Assembly (NCBI RefSeq): GCF_011320095.1 | Contig: NZ_JAANOY010000002.1 | Coordinates: forward strand, 124,001-188,000 | Direction: 5' to 3' | Source of the DNA: Cognatiluteimonas telluris | GTDB taxonomy: Bacteria; Pseudomonadota; Gammaproteobacteria; Xanthomonadales; Xanthomonadaceae | Length of the DNA: 64,000 bases | Shown here: piece after piece, positions 30,371 through 41,334 of the stretch | Layout: the number at the start of each line of letters is the position of its first letter | Position numbering within the stretch: the first letter of the stretch is position 1 | Notes under the pieces: model-generated | Told to the model about the DNA's origin: nothing | The model's input: the letters and a program-made list of their open reading frames with translations, nothing else | Database searches by the model: none | Position numbers and translations under genes: made by a program

Positions 30371-30517
30371 GCCGGGGCTCCCGTGGCCTGCGTCTGCATG
30401 ATTGTGCATCGCCTTTGGCTCGGCTTGTCACCCGCGGCGAGCGTGTGATCAAATCGTTTGACGGGTGTACGGTCGTGCTTTGTGCATTGCCGCGCTGCAG
30501 CATGACAGGGGAATTCG

Positions 30518-32194
30518 ATGGATTCGCGTCCGTGGCTCGCGCACTACCCGCCCGGCGTGCCGGCGGAAATCGATGTCGATGAATTTCCCTCCGTCGTCTC
30601 GGTTCTGGAGCGGGCGATCGACCGCTATCGCGACCGCCCGGCCTTCGCCAACATGGGCAAGACGCTCCTGTACTCGGAAGTAGATGCACTGAGCGCGCGT
30701 TTCGCGGCATTCCTGCTCGAGGAGTTGCAGCTCAAGAGCGGCGACCGCGTTGCGATCATGATGCCCAACTGCCTGCAGTATCCGGTCGCGACGTTCGGCA
30801 TCCTGCGCGCCGGGATGACGGTGGTGAACGTCAACCCGCTCTACACAGCGCGCGAACTGCGACATCAACTGGTGGACTCGGGCGCAAGCGCGATCGTCGT
30901 GCTCGACAATTTCGCCCACACGGTCGCCGAAGTCATCGCCGATACCTCTGTGCGACATGTCGTGACCAGCGGCCTGGGCGACATGCTTGACTTCCCGAAG
31001 CGCGGCATCGTGAATTTCGTCCTGAAGTACGTCAAGCGGATGGTGCCGTCCTACCACCTGTCAGGCGCGACGCGCTTCCGCGATGCGCTCGAGGCCGGAA
31101 GCAGGCATCCGGTGCCGCGGGTGGAGATCCGCTCAGACGACATCGCCTTCCTGCAGTACACCGGCGGCACCACCGGCGTGGCCAAGGGAGCGATGCTCAC
31201 CCACCGCAACCTGGTGGCGAACATGCAGCAGTCCGCGGCATGGATCGTCAACAACGTGCGCGCTGGCGAGGAAGTGATCGTCACCGCGCTGCCGCTGTAC
31301 CACATCTTCGCGTTGACGGCGAACGGGCTGGTCTTCATGAAGCTCGGGGGCTTCAACCACCTGATCACCAACCCGCGCGACATGCCCGGCTTCGTCAAGG
31401 AGCTGTCGAAGATTCCGTTCACCGCGATCACCGGCGTCAACACGCTGTTCAACGGCCTGCTCAATACGCCCGGATTCGACCGCCTGGATTTCTCCCGGCT
31501 GCGGATGACCCTGGGCGGCGGCATGGCGGTGCAGCGCTCCGTCGCCGAGCGTTGGAAGCAGGTCACCGGCTGCACGCTGGTCGAAGCCTACGGCCTGACC
31601 GAGACCTCGCCGGCTGCATGCATCAATCCGATGGACATCGCCGAGTACAACGGCGCAATCGGGCTGCCGGTGCCCTCCACCGACGCCTGCGTCAAGGACG
31701 AGGTCGGCAACCACCTGCCCGTCGGCGAAGTCGGCGAACTGTGCATCAAGGGCCCGCAGGTGATGCGCGGCTACTGGCAGCGCCCGGAAGAGACCGCCCA
31801 GGTCATCGATGCCGAAGGCTGGCTGCATACGGGCGACATGGCGCGGATGGACGAGCGTGGGTTCTTCTACATCGTGGACCGCAAGAAGGACATGATCCTG
31901 GTCTCGGGATTCAACGTGTACCCGAACGAGATCGAGGATGTGTTGTCGGGAATGCCGGGCGTTCGCGAAGTCGCGGCGGTCGGCGTGCCGGACGAGAAGT
32001 CCGGCGAGGCGGTCAAGGTCGTCATCGTCCGCAGCGATCCGGCGCTCACCACCGAGCAGGTAAAGGCCTATGCGCGCGAATACCTGACCGGCTACAAGCG
32101 GCCGCACTACGTGGAGTTCCGCAGCGAACTTCCGAAGACCAACGTCGGCAAGATCCTCCGCCGCGAACTGCGCGACGCGCCCGCCGCGGGCTGA
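30518..32194 (+). CDS. rpfB: Fatty acyl-CoA ligase RpfB (DSF turnover)
   Basis: This 558-residue ANL-superfamily long-chain fatty acyl-CoA ligase (FadD type) has the AMP-binding P-loop [28 protein letters not shown], the [20 protein letters not shown] hinge region with catalytic Asp/Arg and the C-terminal Lys in [15 protein letters not shown]. In Xanthomonas, RpfB activates free fatty acids including the diffusible signal factor and so participates in signal turnover. It lies directly upstream of rpfF on the same strand, 175 bases apart, as in the Xanthomonas rpf cluster. The assignment as RpfB rather than a general FadD depends on this synteny. Confidence 0.95.
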   Translation: MDSRPWLAHYPPGVPAEIDVDEFPSVVSVLERAIDRYRDRPAFANMGKTLLYSEVDALSARFAAFLLEELQLKSGDRVAIMMPNCLQYPVATFGILRAGMTVVNVNPLYTARELRHQLVDSGASAIVVLDNFAHTVAEVIADTSVRHVVTSGLGDMLDFPKRGIVNFVLKYVKRMVPSYHLSGATRFRDALEAGSRHPVPRVEIRSDDIAFLQYTGGTTGVAKGAMLTHRNLVANMQQSAAWIVNNVRAGEEVIVTALPLYHIFALTANGLVFMKLGGFNHLITNPRDMPGFVKELSKIPFTAITGVNTLFNGLLNTPGFDRLDFSRLRMTLGGGMAVQRSVAERWKQVTGCTLVEAYGLTETSPAACINPMDIAEYNGAIGLPVPSTDACVKDEVGNHLPVGEVGELCIKGPQVMRGYWQRPEETAQVIDAEGWLHTGDMARMDERGFFYIVDRKKDMILVSGFNVYPNEIEDVLSGMPGVREVAAVGVPDEKSGEAVKVVIVRSDPALTTEQVKAYAREYLTGYKRPHYVEFRSELPKTNVGKILRRELRDAPAAG

Positions 32195-32369
32195 CTCCGC
32201 CGGTCTCCGCGGCGCCTGCCGGCGCTGCCTTCACGCCACCCCCGCCGACAGAAATCCCTTGCGGCGGCGATGCTTTGGGCGCATAGATTCCGGGTCGGAC
32301 GCAGCTACTGGTTGCCCTAGCCGCCTCGCCACGCGACCGATCGGGCGGCTCATCCCTCGGAGAGTTCCC

Positions 32370-33239
32370 ATGTCTGTGGCCCAACCTTTTCTTCGCACCG
32401 ATCCCGGGAAGACCTTGCGCGTCGTGGAAGACGCCGGACGCGGGGTGTACTGGTGCAACATGCACGCGGACCTTGCCGTCGGCCGCGCCTGTTTCTCGAC
32501 CCAGCTGGTCGACGACATCATCGCCTACCAGCGCGACCTTGCCGGCCGTCTCCAGGCCGTGCACGGCGGCACCCGGCTGCCGCACGTCGTGCTGGCGTCC
32601 GACAATGCCGCCTTCAATCTCGGCGGGGACCTGGACCTGTTCTGCCGCCTGATCAAGCTTGGCGACCGCGAGCGGCTGCTCGATTACGCCCGCCGCTGCG
32701 TGCGCGGCGTGCACGCCTTCCACGCCGGCCTGGGCGTCGGCGCGCACACCATTGCGCTGGTCCAGGGTGACGCCCTTGGGGGCGGCTTCGAGGCGGCATT
32801 GAGCTGCCATACCATCGTCGCCGAAGAAGGCGCGCTGATGGGCCTTCCCGAAGTGCTGTTCGACCTGTTCCCGGGGATGGGAGCGTATTCGTTCCTGTGC
32901 CAGCGCATTGCCCCGCATGCGGCCGAGAAGTTGATGCTGGAAGGCAACGTTTTCGATGCCGCGCAACTGCATGCGATGGGACTGGTCGACGTTCTCGTGC
33001 CACGTGGCCAGGGCGTGCAAGCGGTCGAGGATGTGATCCGCGCCAACGGCCGGATTTCGCACGCGCGCGCCGCCATGCACCGCGTGCGGATGGAGTCCCA
33101 GTCGGTGACGCTGGAGGAAATGATGCGGATCACCGAAATCTGGGTGGATACCGCATTGCAGCTGGGCGAGAAATCGCTGCGCACGATGGAGCGACTGGTG
33201 CGGGCGCAGGTCCGGCGAGCGGGCACCGAGGCCGCTTGA
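32370..33239 (+). CDS. rpfF: DSF synthase RpfF
   Basis: This 289-residue crotonase-fold enzyme has combined thioesterase and dehydratase activities and makes the cis-2-unsaturated fatty acid signal DSF from 3-hydroxyacyl-ACP. The two catalytic glutamates known from X. campestris occur at identical positions: Glu141 in LGGGFEAALSCH and Glu161 in MGLPEVLFDLFPGMGA. The protein length also equals that of X. campestris RpfF. The ATG at 32370 with GGAGAG upstream begins MSVAQPFLRTD; an earlier in-frame ATG adds 37 residues unlike the family. It is convergent with rpfC, only 6 bases away, so transcripts may overlap. Confidence 0.97.
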   Translation: MSVAQPFLRTDPGKTLRVVEDAGRGVYWCNMHADLAVGRACFSTQLVDDIIAYQRDLAGRLQAVHGGTRLPHVVLASDNAAFNLGGDLDLFCRLIKLGDRERLLDYARRCVRGVHAFHAGLGVGAHTIALVQGDALGGGFEAALSCHTIVAEEGALMGLPEVLFDLFPGMGAYSFLCQRIAPHAAEKLMLEGNVFDAAQLHAMGLVDVLVPRGQGVQAVEDVIRANGRISHARAAMHRVRMESQSVTLEEMMRITEIWVDTALQLGEKSLRTMERLVRAQVRRAGTEAA

Positions 33240-33245
33240 TGGGCG

Positions 33246-35435
33246 TCAGGGGGAGCGTTCGCCGCCGTCGGAAGCGGTGGTGCGCGAACGCTGCCGCGCC
33301 TCCAGTATCTTCCTGCCTTCCTCCAGTCGCTCGGCCAGGCCGCGCAGCCGGGTCGGCCACTCATCGGCGACCTGGTTCTCGGCCAGGCGCATCAGTTCCC
33401 CGGCGACCGCAGCGAGCTTGACCAGGCCCAAGTTGCCAGCCACGCCCTTGAGGGCGTGGGCCTGCTCGCGGACGTGGTCCCAATCGGCGCTCTTTCCGGC
33501 ATCGGCCAGGGCTTCGATGCAGGCGTCGGCATCGCGCAGGCACTGCGAAACGAATTCGAGTTCGAAGTTGCTGCCCAGCGCCAGCGCGCCCAGTTCATCG
33601 AGCACGGTGGGGTCGAACACCTCACCCCCGGCCGCTGCAGCGCCACGAACGTCGGCGAACGAGCGGCTGATCAAACCATTGGTGGCGATGTCCGCCAGCG
33701 TATCGAGCAGCCGAGCGGTGGAAACCGGCTTGGCGAGAAAGGCACGGGCTCCTGCCCGCTCGCAGGCCTGGATCGCGTCGGGGGTGACATCGGCGCTCAG
33801 GACGATGACCGGGGTCCGCCGACCTCCGCCGGCCTCCATCACGCGCAGTTGCTTCAGCAGGTCCAGGCCACTGAGCCCGGGCATGTGCAGGTCGACGATG
33901 ACCGCGTCGTAATCGGCGGAAGAAACCAGGTCCAGGACCTTTTCCCCGCCATCCACGCAGACGGGGCGATGCCCGGCCTTCTGCAACAGGCGCTGCACGA
34001 CCATCCGGTTCGCGCCGTTGTCGTCGGCGATCAGCACCGACAGGCTGCGGACGCGCGCGCGATGGCGCAGGAACGGATTGGCGAAGGCGATGACGTTTTC
34101 CGCCGACGGGTCTTCGTGCGCCTGCGCCGCGGACGCCTGGTCGACGGCAGGTGCGTGATGCGCCCTGGGAGTGGCCTCGGGCACGCTGGCGAAGGGCAAT
34201 TCCACCCAGAAACGGGTGCCCTGGCGCTCCGCGCTTTCGAACCCGATGGTGCCGCCCATGGCCTCGGTCAGGCCCTTGGCGATCGTCGTCCCCAGGCCCG
34301 TGCCGGCATGGCGCCGCGCAAGCCCCGCATCGGCCTGCTCGAACGCCTCGAACAAGCGCTTGCTCGCGGCCATGGGGATGCCGATGCCGGTGTCAGTGAC
34401 GGTGAAGCGCACGCGGGGATTGGCCGCATCACCACCAGCGAGGGCGACTTCGAGCCGAACCGATCCCTCGTCGGTGAACTTCACCGCATTGCCTGCGAGG
34501 TTGATCAGCACCTGCTGCACGTGGGCGACATCGCCCCGCAGCAAGCGCGGGACGTCGTCGTCGACGGCATCCTCGTAATGCAACTGCTTGGCGCGTGCCT
34601 GTGGCTGCAGGATCAGCGCAACGCTCTGCACCAGTTCGCGCGGGGCGAACTCCGAGGGATTGAGCTTGAGCTTGCCGGCTTCGATCGCCGAGATGTCCAG
34701 TACGTCCTCGACCAATGCCAGCAGCGTTCGGGTCGAGGCCTGGATGGTGTTCAGGCACTCGCGCTGCTCGGGATCCAGGCGGGTGGTCGCCAGCAGTTCG
34801 GACATGCCCGCCAATCCGTTGAGCGGGGTGCGGAACTCATGGCTCATGTTGGCCAGGAACTGGCTCTTGGCCTGGTTGGCGCGCCGTGCGTCGTCGATGG
34901 CCCGGTTGAGTGCCTTGAGCAGTGAGTCGAAATACAACGGCACGGCGGCCAGCCCGACCAGCAGGCCCCAGCCGAGATAGGGGTTGGCGCGCCAGTACGG
35001 CGACAGCGCGATCACCGTGCCGAAGGAGAGCACGGCCATCGCGGTCGCGAACCGCAGGTAGCGGTTGCCGTAGCGCATGCCGTTGCCGATCGTCACCCAC
35101 AGGAACACCGCGAACAGCGGCGAGGCGACCGCGCCTTCCAGGCACATGATCGCGCCGATGGCGGCATAGTCGCTGAGCATCCCGATCCAGCGCCGTACGT
35201 GCGAGACCCCGGGCTGCTCGAGGATGGCCAGCAGCAGGCCGGTGGCGACGGCGAACTCGCCGATCAGGATCAACCATGCCGCCAGCAGGCTTCCGGTGTC
35301 GGCACCGTGCAGGTACTGCCACCCGAGGTAGGTCGCAAACAGCGCCGTGATCGCCATGCGCACCAGGACCTGCGCATGTTCGCTGTCCGGGCGGTTGGAC
35401 AGGCGCTTCCTGGCCCGCGCAAGCAGCGCGTTCAT
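33246..35435 (-). CDS. rpfC: DSF sensor hybrid histidine kinase RpfC
   Basis: This 729-residue membrane sensor phosphorylates RpfG on DSF binding and, at low signal, restrains RpfF through its receiver domain. The input has a short N-terminal juxtamembrane segment and five transmembrane helices (about residues 22-172). The HisKA domain has [20 protein letters not shown] with the phospho-acceptor His at 199. HATPase_c motifs are [23 protein letters not shown] and [13 protein letters not shown] receiver domain has [15 protein letters not shown] as phospho-acceptor segment. The C-terminal Hpt domain has [14 protein letters not shown]. The gene follows rpfG with a 3-base gap, forming an rpfG-rpfC operon. 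No rpfH lies between them. Confidence 0.96.
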   Translation of the reverse strand: MNALLARARKRLSNRPDSEHAQVLVRMAITALFATYLGWQYLHGADTGSLLAAWLILIGEFAVATGLLLAILEQPGVSHVRRWIGMLSDYAAIGAIMCLEGAVASPLFAVFLWVTIGNGMRYGNRYLRFATAMAVLSFGTVIALSPYWRANPYLGWGLLVGLAAVPLYFDSLLKALNRAIDDARRANQAKSQFLANMSHEFRTPLNGLAGMSELLATTRLDPEQRECLNTIQASTRTLLALVEDVLDISAIEAGKLKLNPSEFAPRELVQSVALILQPQARAKQLHYEDAVDDDVPRLLRGDVAHVQQVLINLAGNAVKFTDEGSVRLEVALAGGDAANPRVRFTVTDTGIGIPMAASKRLFEAFEQADAGLARRHAGTGLGTTIAKGLTEAMGGTIGFESAERQGTRFWVELPFASVPEATPRAHHAPAVDQASAAQAHEDPSAENVIAFANPFLRHRARVRSLSVLIADDNGANRMVVQRLLQKAGHRPVCVDGGEKVLDLVSSADYDAVIVDLHMPGLSGLDLLKQLRVMEAGGGRRTPVIVLSADVTPDAIQACERAGARAFLAKPVSTARLLDTLADIATNGLISRSFADVRGAAAAGGEVFDPTVLDELGALALGSNFELEFVSQCLRDADACIEALADAGKSADWDHVREQAHALKGVAGNLGLVKLAAVAGELMRLAENQVADEWPTRLRGLAERLEEGRKILEARQRSRTTASDGGERSP

Positions 35436-35438
35436 CGC

Positions 35439-36542
35439 CTACTCCACGCCAGGGCGCTTGGAGACCGACGAATACCGGGCGCAGATTTCCGCGAGCCGGT
35501 CACGGCTACGCAGCAGTGCCTCGACACAGCGTGGATCGAAAAGGATTCCGCTTTGTTGGCGCAGGTAGTCCAGGGCATCATCCAGCGTCCATGCCGGTTT
35601 GTAGGGGCGCGGCGACAGCAGCGCATCGAGTACATCGGCCACGGCGACGATGCGCGCCTCGATCGGGATCTCCTCCCCGACCAGGCCATCGGGATAGCCG
35701 CTGCCATCGTAGCGTTCGTGGTGGCGCAGGGCGATGACCGCGCCGACCTGGATGAAGCGGTTCTGGCTGCCGCTGAGCAGGTGGTGGCCGATCTGCGGAT
35801 GCCGGCGCATGGTGCCGACCTCGCCATCGTCCAGCGGACCGGGCTTGAGCAGCACGGCATCGGGGATGGCGATCTTGCCCATGTCGTGCAAGGGCGCTGC
35901 CAGTTCGATCAGCCGAACCTCGTCCTCGAACATGCCGAGTTCCTCGGCGATCAGGCCGGCGACATGTGACATCCGCTCCAGGTAGGCGCTGGTGCCGGCG
36001 TCGCGGTATTCGATCGCCCGCGCCAGCCGCGAGAGCGTCTCGCGCTCGCGCTCCTCGACCTCGTGCATGCTCGACAGCAGCCGCTGCTCCAGCGACATCG
36101 CCCGCTGCTTCACCGATTCGGACTGCTGGCGCAACTGCAGCAGGTTTCGGCAGCGCGCGCGCAGCTCGCGTGGGCGCACCGGTTTGACCAGGAAGTCGAT
36201 GACGCCGGCGTCGAGCGCCGCCTGGCGGATCGGCTCGTCGCCGACGACGGTGACCAGCACGATCGGCACGTCGCGATGCATCAGCGGGCGCCGGAAGCGG
36301 CGCGCGAACTCGAGCCCGTCCATGCCGGGCATCCGGTAATCCAGCAGCAGCAGGTCCGGGCGGTTGGCTTCGCACCAGTCCAGCGCCGCCTGCGGGTCGC
36401 TGAAATCCAGCACCTGCAGTTCCGGGCTGATGTCCTCCAGGATGTGCCGCAGCATGGTGCGCGCGGACGTCTGGTCGTCGACGATGACGATGTTCACCGA
36501 ATGGTCCCATTGCACCGGCGCGCGGACTGCTTGCAAGGCCAT
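35439..36542 (-). CDS. rpfG: HD-GYP cyclic-di-GMP phosphodiesterase response regulator RpfG
   Basis: This 367-residue protein has an N-terminal receiver (NIVIVDDQTSARTMLRHILE, phospho-acceptor Asp about 68 in DLLLLDYRMPGMDG). A coiled linker follows, then an HD-GYP domain with LHDMGKIAIPD (HD), IALRHHERYDGSGYPDG (HHE and GYP) and VADVLDALLSPRPYK. It hydrolyses cyclic di-GMP when phosphorylated by RpfC, releasing the regulator Clp and switching on extracellular enzymes and dispersal. The ATG at 36542 is preferred over 36575 because TGAGGA lies at the right distance. It is cotranscribed with rpfC downstream. Confidence 0.96.
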   Translation of the reverse strand: MALQAVRAPVQWDHSVNIVIVDDQTSARTMLRHILEDISPELQVLDFSDPQAALDWCEANRPDLLLLDYRMPGMDGLEFARRFRRPLMHRDVPIVLVTVVGDEPIRQAALDAGVIDFLVKPVRPRELRARCRNLLQLRQQSESVKQRAMSLEQRLLSSMHEVEERERETLSRLARAIEYRDAGTSAYLERMSHVAGLIAEELGMFEDEVRLIELAAPLHDMGKIAIPDAVLLKPGPLDDGEVGTMRRHPQIGHHLLSGSQNRFIQVGAVIALRHHERYDGSGYPDGLVGEEIPIEARIVAVADVLDALLSPRPYKPAWTLDDALDYLRQQSGILFDPRCVEALLRSRDRLAEICARYSSVSKRPGVE

Positions 36543-36695
36543 GGCGGAATCCTCACGGTGACGGTGGCAACCCACACCAGCCGGAGCAAGAAAGGTGCCA
36601 CGAAATAGCGACTGCGCTGCCCTTGGTCAACGTCAGTCACTCCCCGCGGCGGTCAGATGATGCCCTATTGCGGCGAACCTTGCCGCAACCCGCCG

Positions 36696-38213
36696 TCACG
36701 GGGTGGCGACCGGCCGCATGTAGGGGAACAGGAGCACGTCGCGGATCGAGGCGGAGTCGGTCAGCAGCATCACCAGCCGGTCGATCCCCACGCCGAGGCC
36801 CCCGGTCGGCGGCAGCCCCACCTCCAGTGCGCGGATGTAGTCCTCGTCGTAGTGCATGGCTTCCTCGTCGCCGCCGGCCTTGGCTTCGACCTGGGCGCGG
36901 AATCGCGCCGCCTGGTCCTCCGGATCGTTGAGCTCGGAAAAGCCATTGGCCAGTTCACGGCGGCCGACGAATAGTTCGAAGCGGTCGGTGATGCCGGGCT
37001 CGGTGTCCGACTCGCGGGCCAGCGGCGAAACCTCCACCGGGTAATGGGTGATGAAGGTCGGCTGGACCAGCCCGCCCTCGACCGTCTTCTCGAAGATCTC
37101 CAGCAGCAGCTTGCCCCAGCCGTAAGACGGCTTGACGTGGATCTGCAGGCGCTGGCAATGGCGCGCGAGCGCCTCACGGTCGCGGCAGTCGGCGGCGGAG
37201 ATGCCGGGGTTCAGTTGGCGGACGGCGTCGTCCATCCTCCAGCGCCGGAACGCCGGGCCCAGGTCGATGGCATCACCTTCCCATTGCACGGCGGTGCGTC
37301 CCAGCACTTCGCTGGCGACCTCGCGGATCATCCGTTCCGTCAGATCCATCACTTCGTCATACGTGGCGTAAGCCTCGTACAGTTCGAGCATGGTGAACTC
37401 GGGATTGTGCCGGGTGCTGACGCCTTCATTGCGGAAATTTCGGTTGATTTCGTACACGCGCTCGAAGCCGCCGACCACCAGCCGCTTGAGGTAAAGCTCC
37501 GGCGCCACGCGCAGGTACAGGTCCAGGTCGAGCGCGTTGTGATGGGTGGTGAAGGGCTTGGCCGTTGCGCCGCCGGCAAGGTAATGCATCATCGGCGTCT
37601 CGACTTCGAGGAAGCGCCGCGCGTCGAGCCAGCGACGCAGTGCGGCGATGATCCGCGAGCGAAGCACGAACACCTCGCGCGCCTCGGGATTGACGATCAG
37701 GTCGACGTAGCGCTGCCGATAGCGTTGCTCGACATCGCTCAGCCCATGCCACTTGTCCGGCAGCGGTCGCAGCGACTTGGTCAGCAGGCGCAGGGTGTCG
37801 GCCTTGACCGAGAGTTCGCCGGTCTTGGTGCGCATGAGCGTGCCGGTCGCCGCGACGATGTCGCCGACGTCCCACCCCTTGAATGCGTCATAAGCCTGGC
37901 CCAGCGTCGTCGCCTGCAGGAACAGCTGGATGCGACCGGACACGTCCTGGACCTGCGCGAACGCCGCCTTGCCCATCACCCGTTTGGCGAGCAGACGCCC
38001 GGCCAATGCGACGCGCCTGCCCTCGCCTTCCAGCGCTTCGCCGGTCCAGCGATCGGCATCGGCGTAGGCGTCCTGCAGGTCCTGCGCGTAATCGGCGCGG
38101 CGGAAATCGTTCGGGAATGCCACGCCCTGCGCACGCAGCGCGGCGAGCTTGCCGCGGCGCTCGGCGACCAGGTGGTTTTCGTCGAGGGCTGGTTCTGGCG
38201 CTTGGTCGGTCAT
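36696..38213 (-). CDS. lysS: Lysyl-tRNA synthetase, class II
   Basis: This 505-residue synthetase has an N-terminal OB-fold anticodon-binding domain ([20 protein letters not shown], about residues 65-150) and a class II catalytic core. Motif 1 lies in [20 protein letters not shown], motif 2 in [20 protein letters not shown] and motif 3 in [20 protein letters not shown]. Residues before 65 are helical. It lies upstream of rpfG on the same strand across 153 bases, and downstream of prfB; the prfB-lysS pair is conserved in gammaproteobacteria. Confidence 0.97.
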   Translation of the reverse strand: MTDQAPEPALDENHLVAERRGKLAALRAQGVAFPNDFRRADYAQDLQDAYADADRWTGEALEGEGRRVALAGRLLAKRVMGKAAFAQVQDVSGRIQLFLQATTLGQAYDAFKGWDVGDIVAATGTLMRTKTGELSVKADTLRLLTKSLRPLPDKWHGLSDVEQRYRQRYVDLIVNPEAREVFVLRSRIIAALRRWLDARRFLEVETPMMHYLAGGATAKPFTTHHNALDLDLYLRVAPELYLKRLVVGGFERVYEINRNFRNEGVSTRHNPEFTMLELYEAYATYDEVMDLTERMIREVASEVLGRTAVQWEGDAIDLGPAFRRWRMDDAVRQLNPGISAADCRDREALARHCQRLQIHVKPSYGWGKLLLEIFEKTVEGGLVQPTFITHYPVEVSPLARESDTEPGITDRFELFVGRRELANGFSELNDPEDQAARFRAQVEAKAGGDEEAMHYDEDYIRALEVGLPPTGGLGVGIDRLVMLLTDSASIRDVLLFPYMRPVATP

Positions 38214-38325
38214 GGTCTGCTCGTCGTTGCCGCGCAGGAAGCTGGTCGTCCGACGACTGTCCCGGCATCCGAGGACGAGCGTCGGTCTTGAATCATCCCG
38301 CAGGCGGGAATGACGATATCGGTTG

Positions 38326-39454
38326 TCAGGTCGCGTCGCTGCGCTTGGATCCGGCCTCGAGCCCCGACTTCAGGCTCGCCTCGACGAATTCGTCCAGGTC
38401 CCCGTCGAGCACCTTCTGCGTGTCGCTGCGCTCCACGCCGGTGCGCAGGTCCTTGATCCGCGACTGGTCCAGCACGTAGTTGCGGATCTGGCTGCCCCAG
38501 CCAATGTCGGACTTGGTGGCTTCCAGCGCGTCCTTTTCGGCGTTGCGCTTCTGCACTTCCAGTTCGTACAGCTTGGCGGCGAGCATCTTCATCGCGGTGT
38601 CGCGGTTCTGGTGCTGGCTGCGGCCGGTCTGGCAGGCCACGACGGTATTGGTCGGGATGTGGGTGATGCGCACCGCGGATTCGGTCTTGTTGACGTGCTG
38701 GCCGCCGGCGCCGGAGGAGCGGTAGACGTCGGTGCGCAGGTCCGCCGGGTTGATGTCGATGTCGATGTCGTCCTCGACTTCGGGCGACACGAACACCGAG
38801 GTGAAACTGGTATGGCGGCGGTTGTCGGAATCGAACGGCGACTTGCGCACCAGCCGGTGCACGCCGATTTCGGTCTTGAGCCAGCCGTAGGCGTAGTCGC
38901 CGTCGACGCGGAAGGTCGCGGACTTGATGCCGGCGACATCGCCGCCGCTGACTTCCATCAGCTCGGTTTTCCAGCCGCGCGATTCGGCCCAGCGCAGGTA
39001 CATGCGCAGCAGCATCTCGGCCCAGTCCTGTGCTTCGGTGCCGCCGGCGCCGGCCTGGATGTCGACGAAGGCCGAATGCGAATCCATCTTGCCGGAGAAC
39101 ATGCGCTGGAATTCCAGCGCATCCACGCCACGGGCGTAGCGCTCGACGTCCTCGACGATCGCGTTCGCGGTGTCCTGGTCGTCCTCGAGCTCGACCAGGT
39201 CGAGCAGTTCGTTCGCCCCGGCCAGGCCTTCGCTCAGTTCGCGGATGCCGTTGACGGTCTTGTCGAGCAGCGAACGCTCGCGGCCCAGGGCCTGCGCGCG
39301 CTCCGAATCATTCCAGATGTCGGGATTCTCGAGTTCGCGGCTGACTTCCTCCAGCCGCTCGACCTTGGCGTCGTAGTCAAAGAAACCCCCGTAACGCATG
39401 CAATCGGCTGCGAAGGTCGGCGATGCGCTGGCGGACGGGATTGAGTTCGATCAT
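38326..39454 (-). CDS. prfB: Peptide chain release factor 2, with programmed +1 frameshift
   Basis: RF2 recognises UAA and UGA stop codons. The first frame starts at 39454 and encodes 25 residues ([20 protein letters not shown]...) before an in-frame UGA at 39379-39377. A +1 shift at CTT TGA C continues into the main frame, starting with Asp at 39378, giving about 375 residues. Domain motifs are the stop-codon recognition region and the catalytic GGQ loop [20 protein letters not shown]. An ATG at 39399 opens the main frame but would omit the conserved N-terminus. Low RF2 slows termination at the UGA and raises frameshifting, a negative feedback. lysS follows after 112 bases. Confidence 0.96.
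39376..39391 (-). promoter_or_regulatory. RF2 autoregulatory frameshift site
   Basis: On the minus strand the sequence is CGGGGGTTTCTTTGAC. The GGGGG (39390-39386) is an internal Shine-Dalgarno-like element, separated by three bases from the slippery CTT (39382-39380), followed by the UGA (39379-39377) and a C, the poor-termination context. The layout equals that of E. coli prfB, where the UGA is also codon 26. Confidence 0.93.
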
Positions 39455-39615
39455 GGGCGACGAAGTTGGCGCGAAAGGCTGCAGATTCTAGCAGGCCGGC
39501 ATCGCGCGCCGCCTGCCGGCAGGCCGCGACCGTGCCTGTAGCCCGACCACGCGGCTGCACGGCAAGTCACGCTGGCGCGATGGAATGTAGCGTGGCGCCG
39601 ACTCCCAGGACGGTG

Positions 39616-41334
39616 CTACGCGCGCTCGCGGTGGACGACCACCAGTTGCACCGCATCGCCGCCGCGATACTCGTCCGCCTCGAGCCGGAACGCGAGCCGC
39701 AGGCGATCGGGCGGTGCCACGCCGGACCAGCCGCCGAATTCGATCGCGTTGAGGCGCCGGCCCTGCTGCAGCAATTCGAGCTTGAGGTGGCGCTCCCCGA
39801 CGATGCGCCAGCCGGCCAACTCGAATTCGCCGTCGAACAGCGGCTCCGGATAACCCTGCCCCCAGGGGCCGCCGTCGCGCAGGGCGTCGGCGCTGGCGCG
39901 GGTGAATTCGTGCGCTTCGAGCGGGCCGTCGCTGGCGATCTCGTCGCGCAGCAGCACCGGGTCGAGCAGGCGCTGCACGGCGTCGCCCAGCGCCGCCTGG
40001 AAGCGCGGCAGCGCCTCCACCGCCAGGCTCAGCCCCGCCGCCATGGCGTGGCCACCGAACCGCTCGATCAGACCCGGGTGCGCGGTGTCGACCGCCGCGA
40101 GCACATCGCGGATGTGCAGGCCGGGGATCGAGCGCGCGGAGCCTCGCAGCCGCGTGCTGCCGGGCTCGGCGGGCGCGAACGCGACGGCCGGGCGGTGATG
40201 CCGCTCCTTGAGCTTCGACGCCACCAAGCCAACGACCCCGGGATGCCAGCGCGCGTCGTAGAGGCACAGCACCGGCGGCACCTCGCCCCCCGCGGGGGCG
40301 ATGTCGCCCACGGCGATCTCCGCGTCGTCGGTCATCTGCTGCTGCACCGCGCGCCGCTCGCCATTGATGCGGTGGAGCGTGGCCGCCAGTTCGCGCGCAT
40401 GGCCGGCGTCGTCGCTGAGCAGGCAGGCGATGCCGACCGCCATGTCCTCGAGCCGGCCGGCGGCGTTGATGCGCGGCGCCAGGCCGAAGCCGATGTCGCT
40501 GGCGCACAGCCGGCGCACGTCGCGACCGGCCACTTCCGCCAGCGCGTTCAGGCCCGCGCACCCCTGGCCGGCGCGCAGCCGGCGCAATCCGGCCGCGACC
40601 AGTGCGCGGTTGTTGGTGTCCAGCGGCACCAGGTCGGCGACGGTGCCGATCGCGACCAGGTCGAGCAGCGTGGACAGGTCTGGCGCGGGCGTGCCATCGA
40701 AGCGCCCGAGTTGGCGCAGGCGCGCGCGCAGGGCCAGCAGCACGTAGAAGATCACCCCGACGCCCGCCAGCATCTTGCTGGGGAAGGCGTCGCCGGGCTG
40801 GTTGGGATCGACGATCGCATCCGCCGGCGGCAGGGCATCCCCCGCCAGGTGGTGGTCGGTGACCAGAACCCGCCATCCGCGCGCTTTTGCCGCCGCGATG
40901 CCGGCATGGCAAGCGATGCCGTGGTCGACCGTGACCAGCAGGTCTGGCTGCAGCGCTGCAAGGTCGTCGACCAGCCCCACCGTCAGCCCGTAGCCGTGGA
41001 CCATGCGGTTGGGCACAGCGTGCGAGACCCGCCGCGCGCCGAGCATGCGCAGGCCCCGCACGCCAACGGCGCAGGCGGTGGCGCCATCGCAATCGAAGTC
41101 GCCAACGACGACGATGTGCTGGTCGCGATCGATCGCATCGACCAGCAGGGCGATCGCCGCATCGATGCCCGACAGCAAGTCCGGCGGCAGCAACTGCGCC
41201 AGCCTGGGTTGCGCCTGTTCGATGTCCAATGCGCCGCGCATCGCATGCACGCGGCGCAACAGCGCAGGCACGTGCTCGGGCCATGCGCCGGGGACCACGG
41301 AGTCGCGACGCCGGATGCGCCTGGACACCGTCAT
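39616..41334 (-). CDS. recJ: Single-strand DNA 5'-3' exonuclease RecJ
   Basis: This 572-residue DHH-family exonuclease works in recombination and mismatch repair. DHH motifs are VVVGDFDCDGATACAVGV, the LLVTVDHGI segment, VLVTDHHLAGDALP (DHH) and IGTVADLVPLD. The DHHA1 domain carries RFGGHAMAAGLSLA, and the C-terminal OB domain is present. The ATG at 41334 overlaps the stop of rpfE (ATGA), so translation is coupled; the longer upstream frame runs into rpfE and is not conserved. The gap to prfB downstream is 161 bases. Confidence 0.96.
   Translation of the reverse strand: MTVSRRIRRRDSVVPGAWPEHVPALLRRVHAMRGALDIEQAQPRLAQLLPPDLLSGIDAAIALLVDAIDRDQHIVVVGDFDCDGATACAVGVRGLRMLGARRVSHAVPNRMVHGYGLTVGLVDDLAALQPDLLVTVDHGIACHAGIAAAKARGWRVLVTDHHLAGDALPPADAIVDPNQPGDAFPSKMLAGVGVIFYVLLALRARLRQLGRFDGTPAPDLSTLLDLVAIGTVADLVPLDTNNRALVAAGLRRLRAGQGCAGLNALAEVAGRDVRRLCASDIGFGLAPRINAAGRLEDMAVGIACLLSDDAGHARELAATLHRINGERRAVQQQMTDDAEIAVGDIAPAGGEVPPVLCLYDARWHPGVVGLVASKLKERHHRPAVAFAPAEPGSTRLRGSARSIPGLHIRDVLAAVDTAHPGLIERFGGHAMAAGLSLAVEALPRFQAALGDAVQRLLDPVLLRDEIASDGPLEAHEFTRASADALRDGGPWGQGYPEPLFDGEFELAGWRIVGERHLKLELLQQGRRLNAIEFGGWSGVAPPDRLRLAFRLEADEYRGGDAVQLVVVHRERA

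Noticed and set aside
30421-30517. Clp/CRP site in the rpfB leader, from TGTGA about 30443
   Set aside because: Only one half-site is present and the second half TCACA is absent at the right distance.
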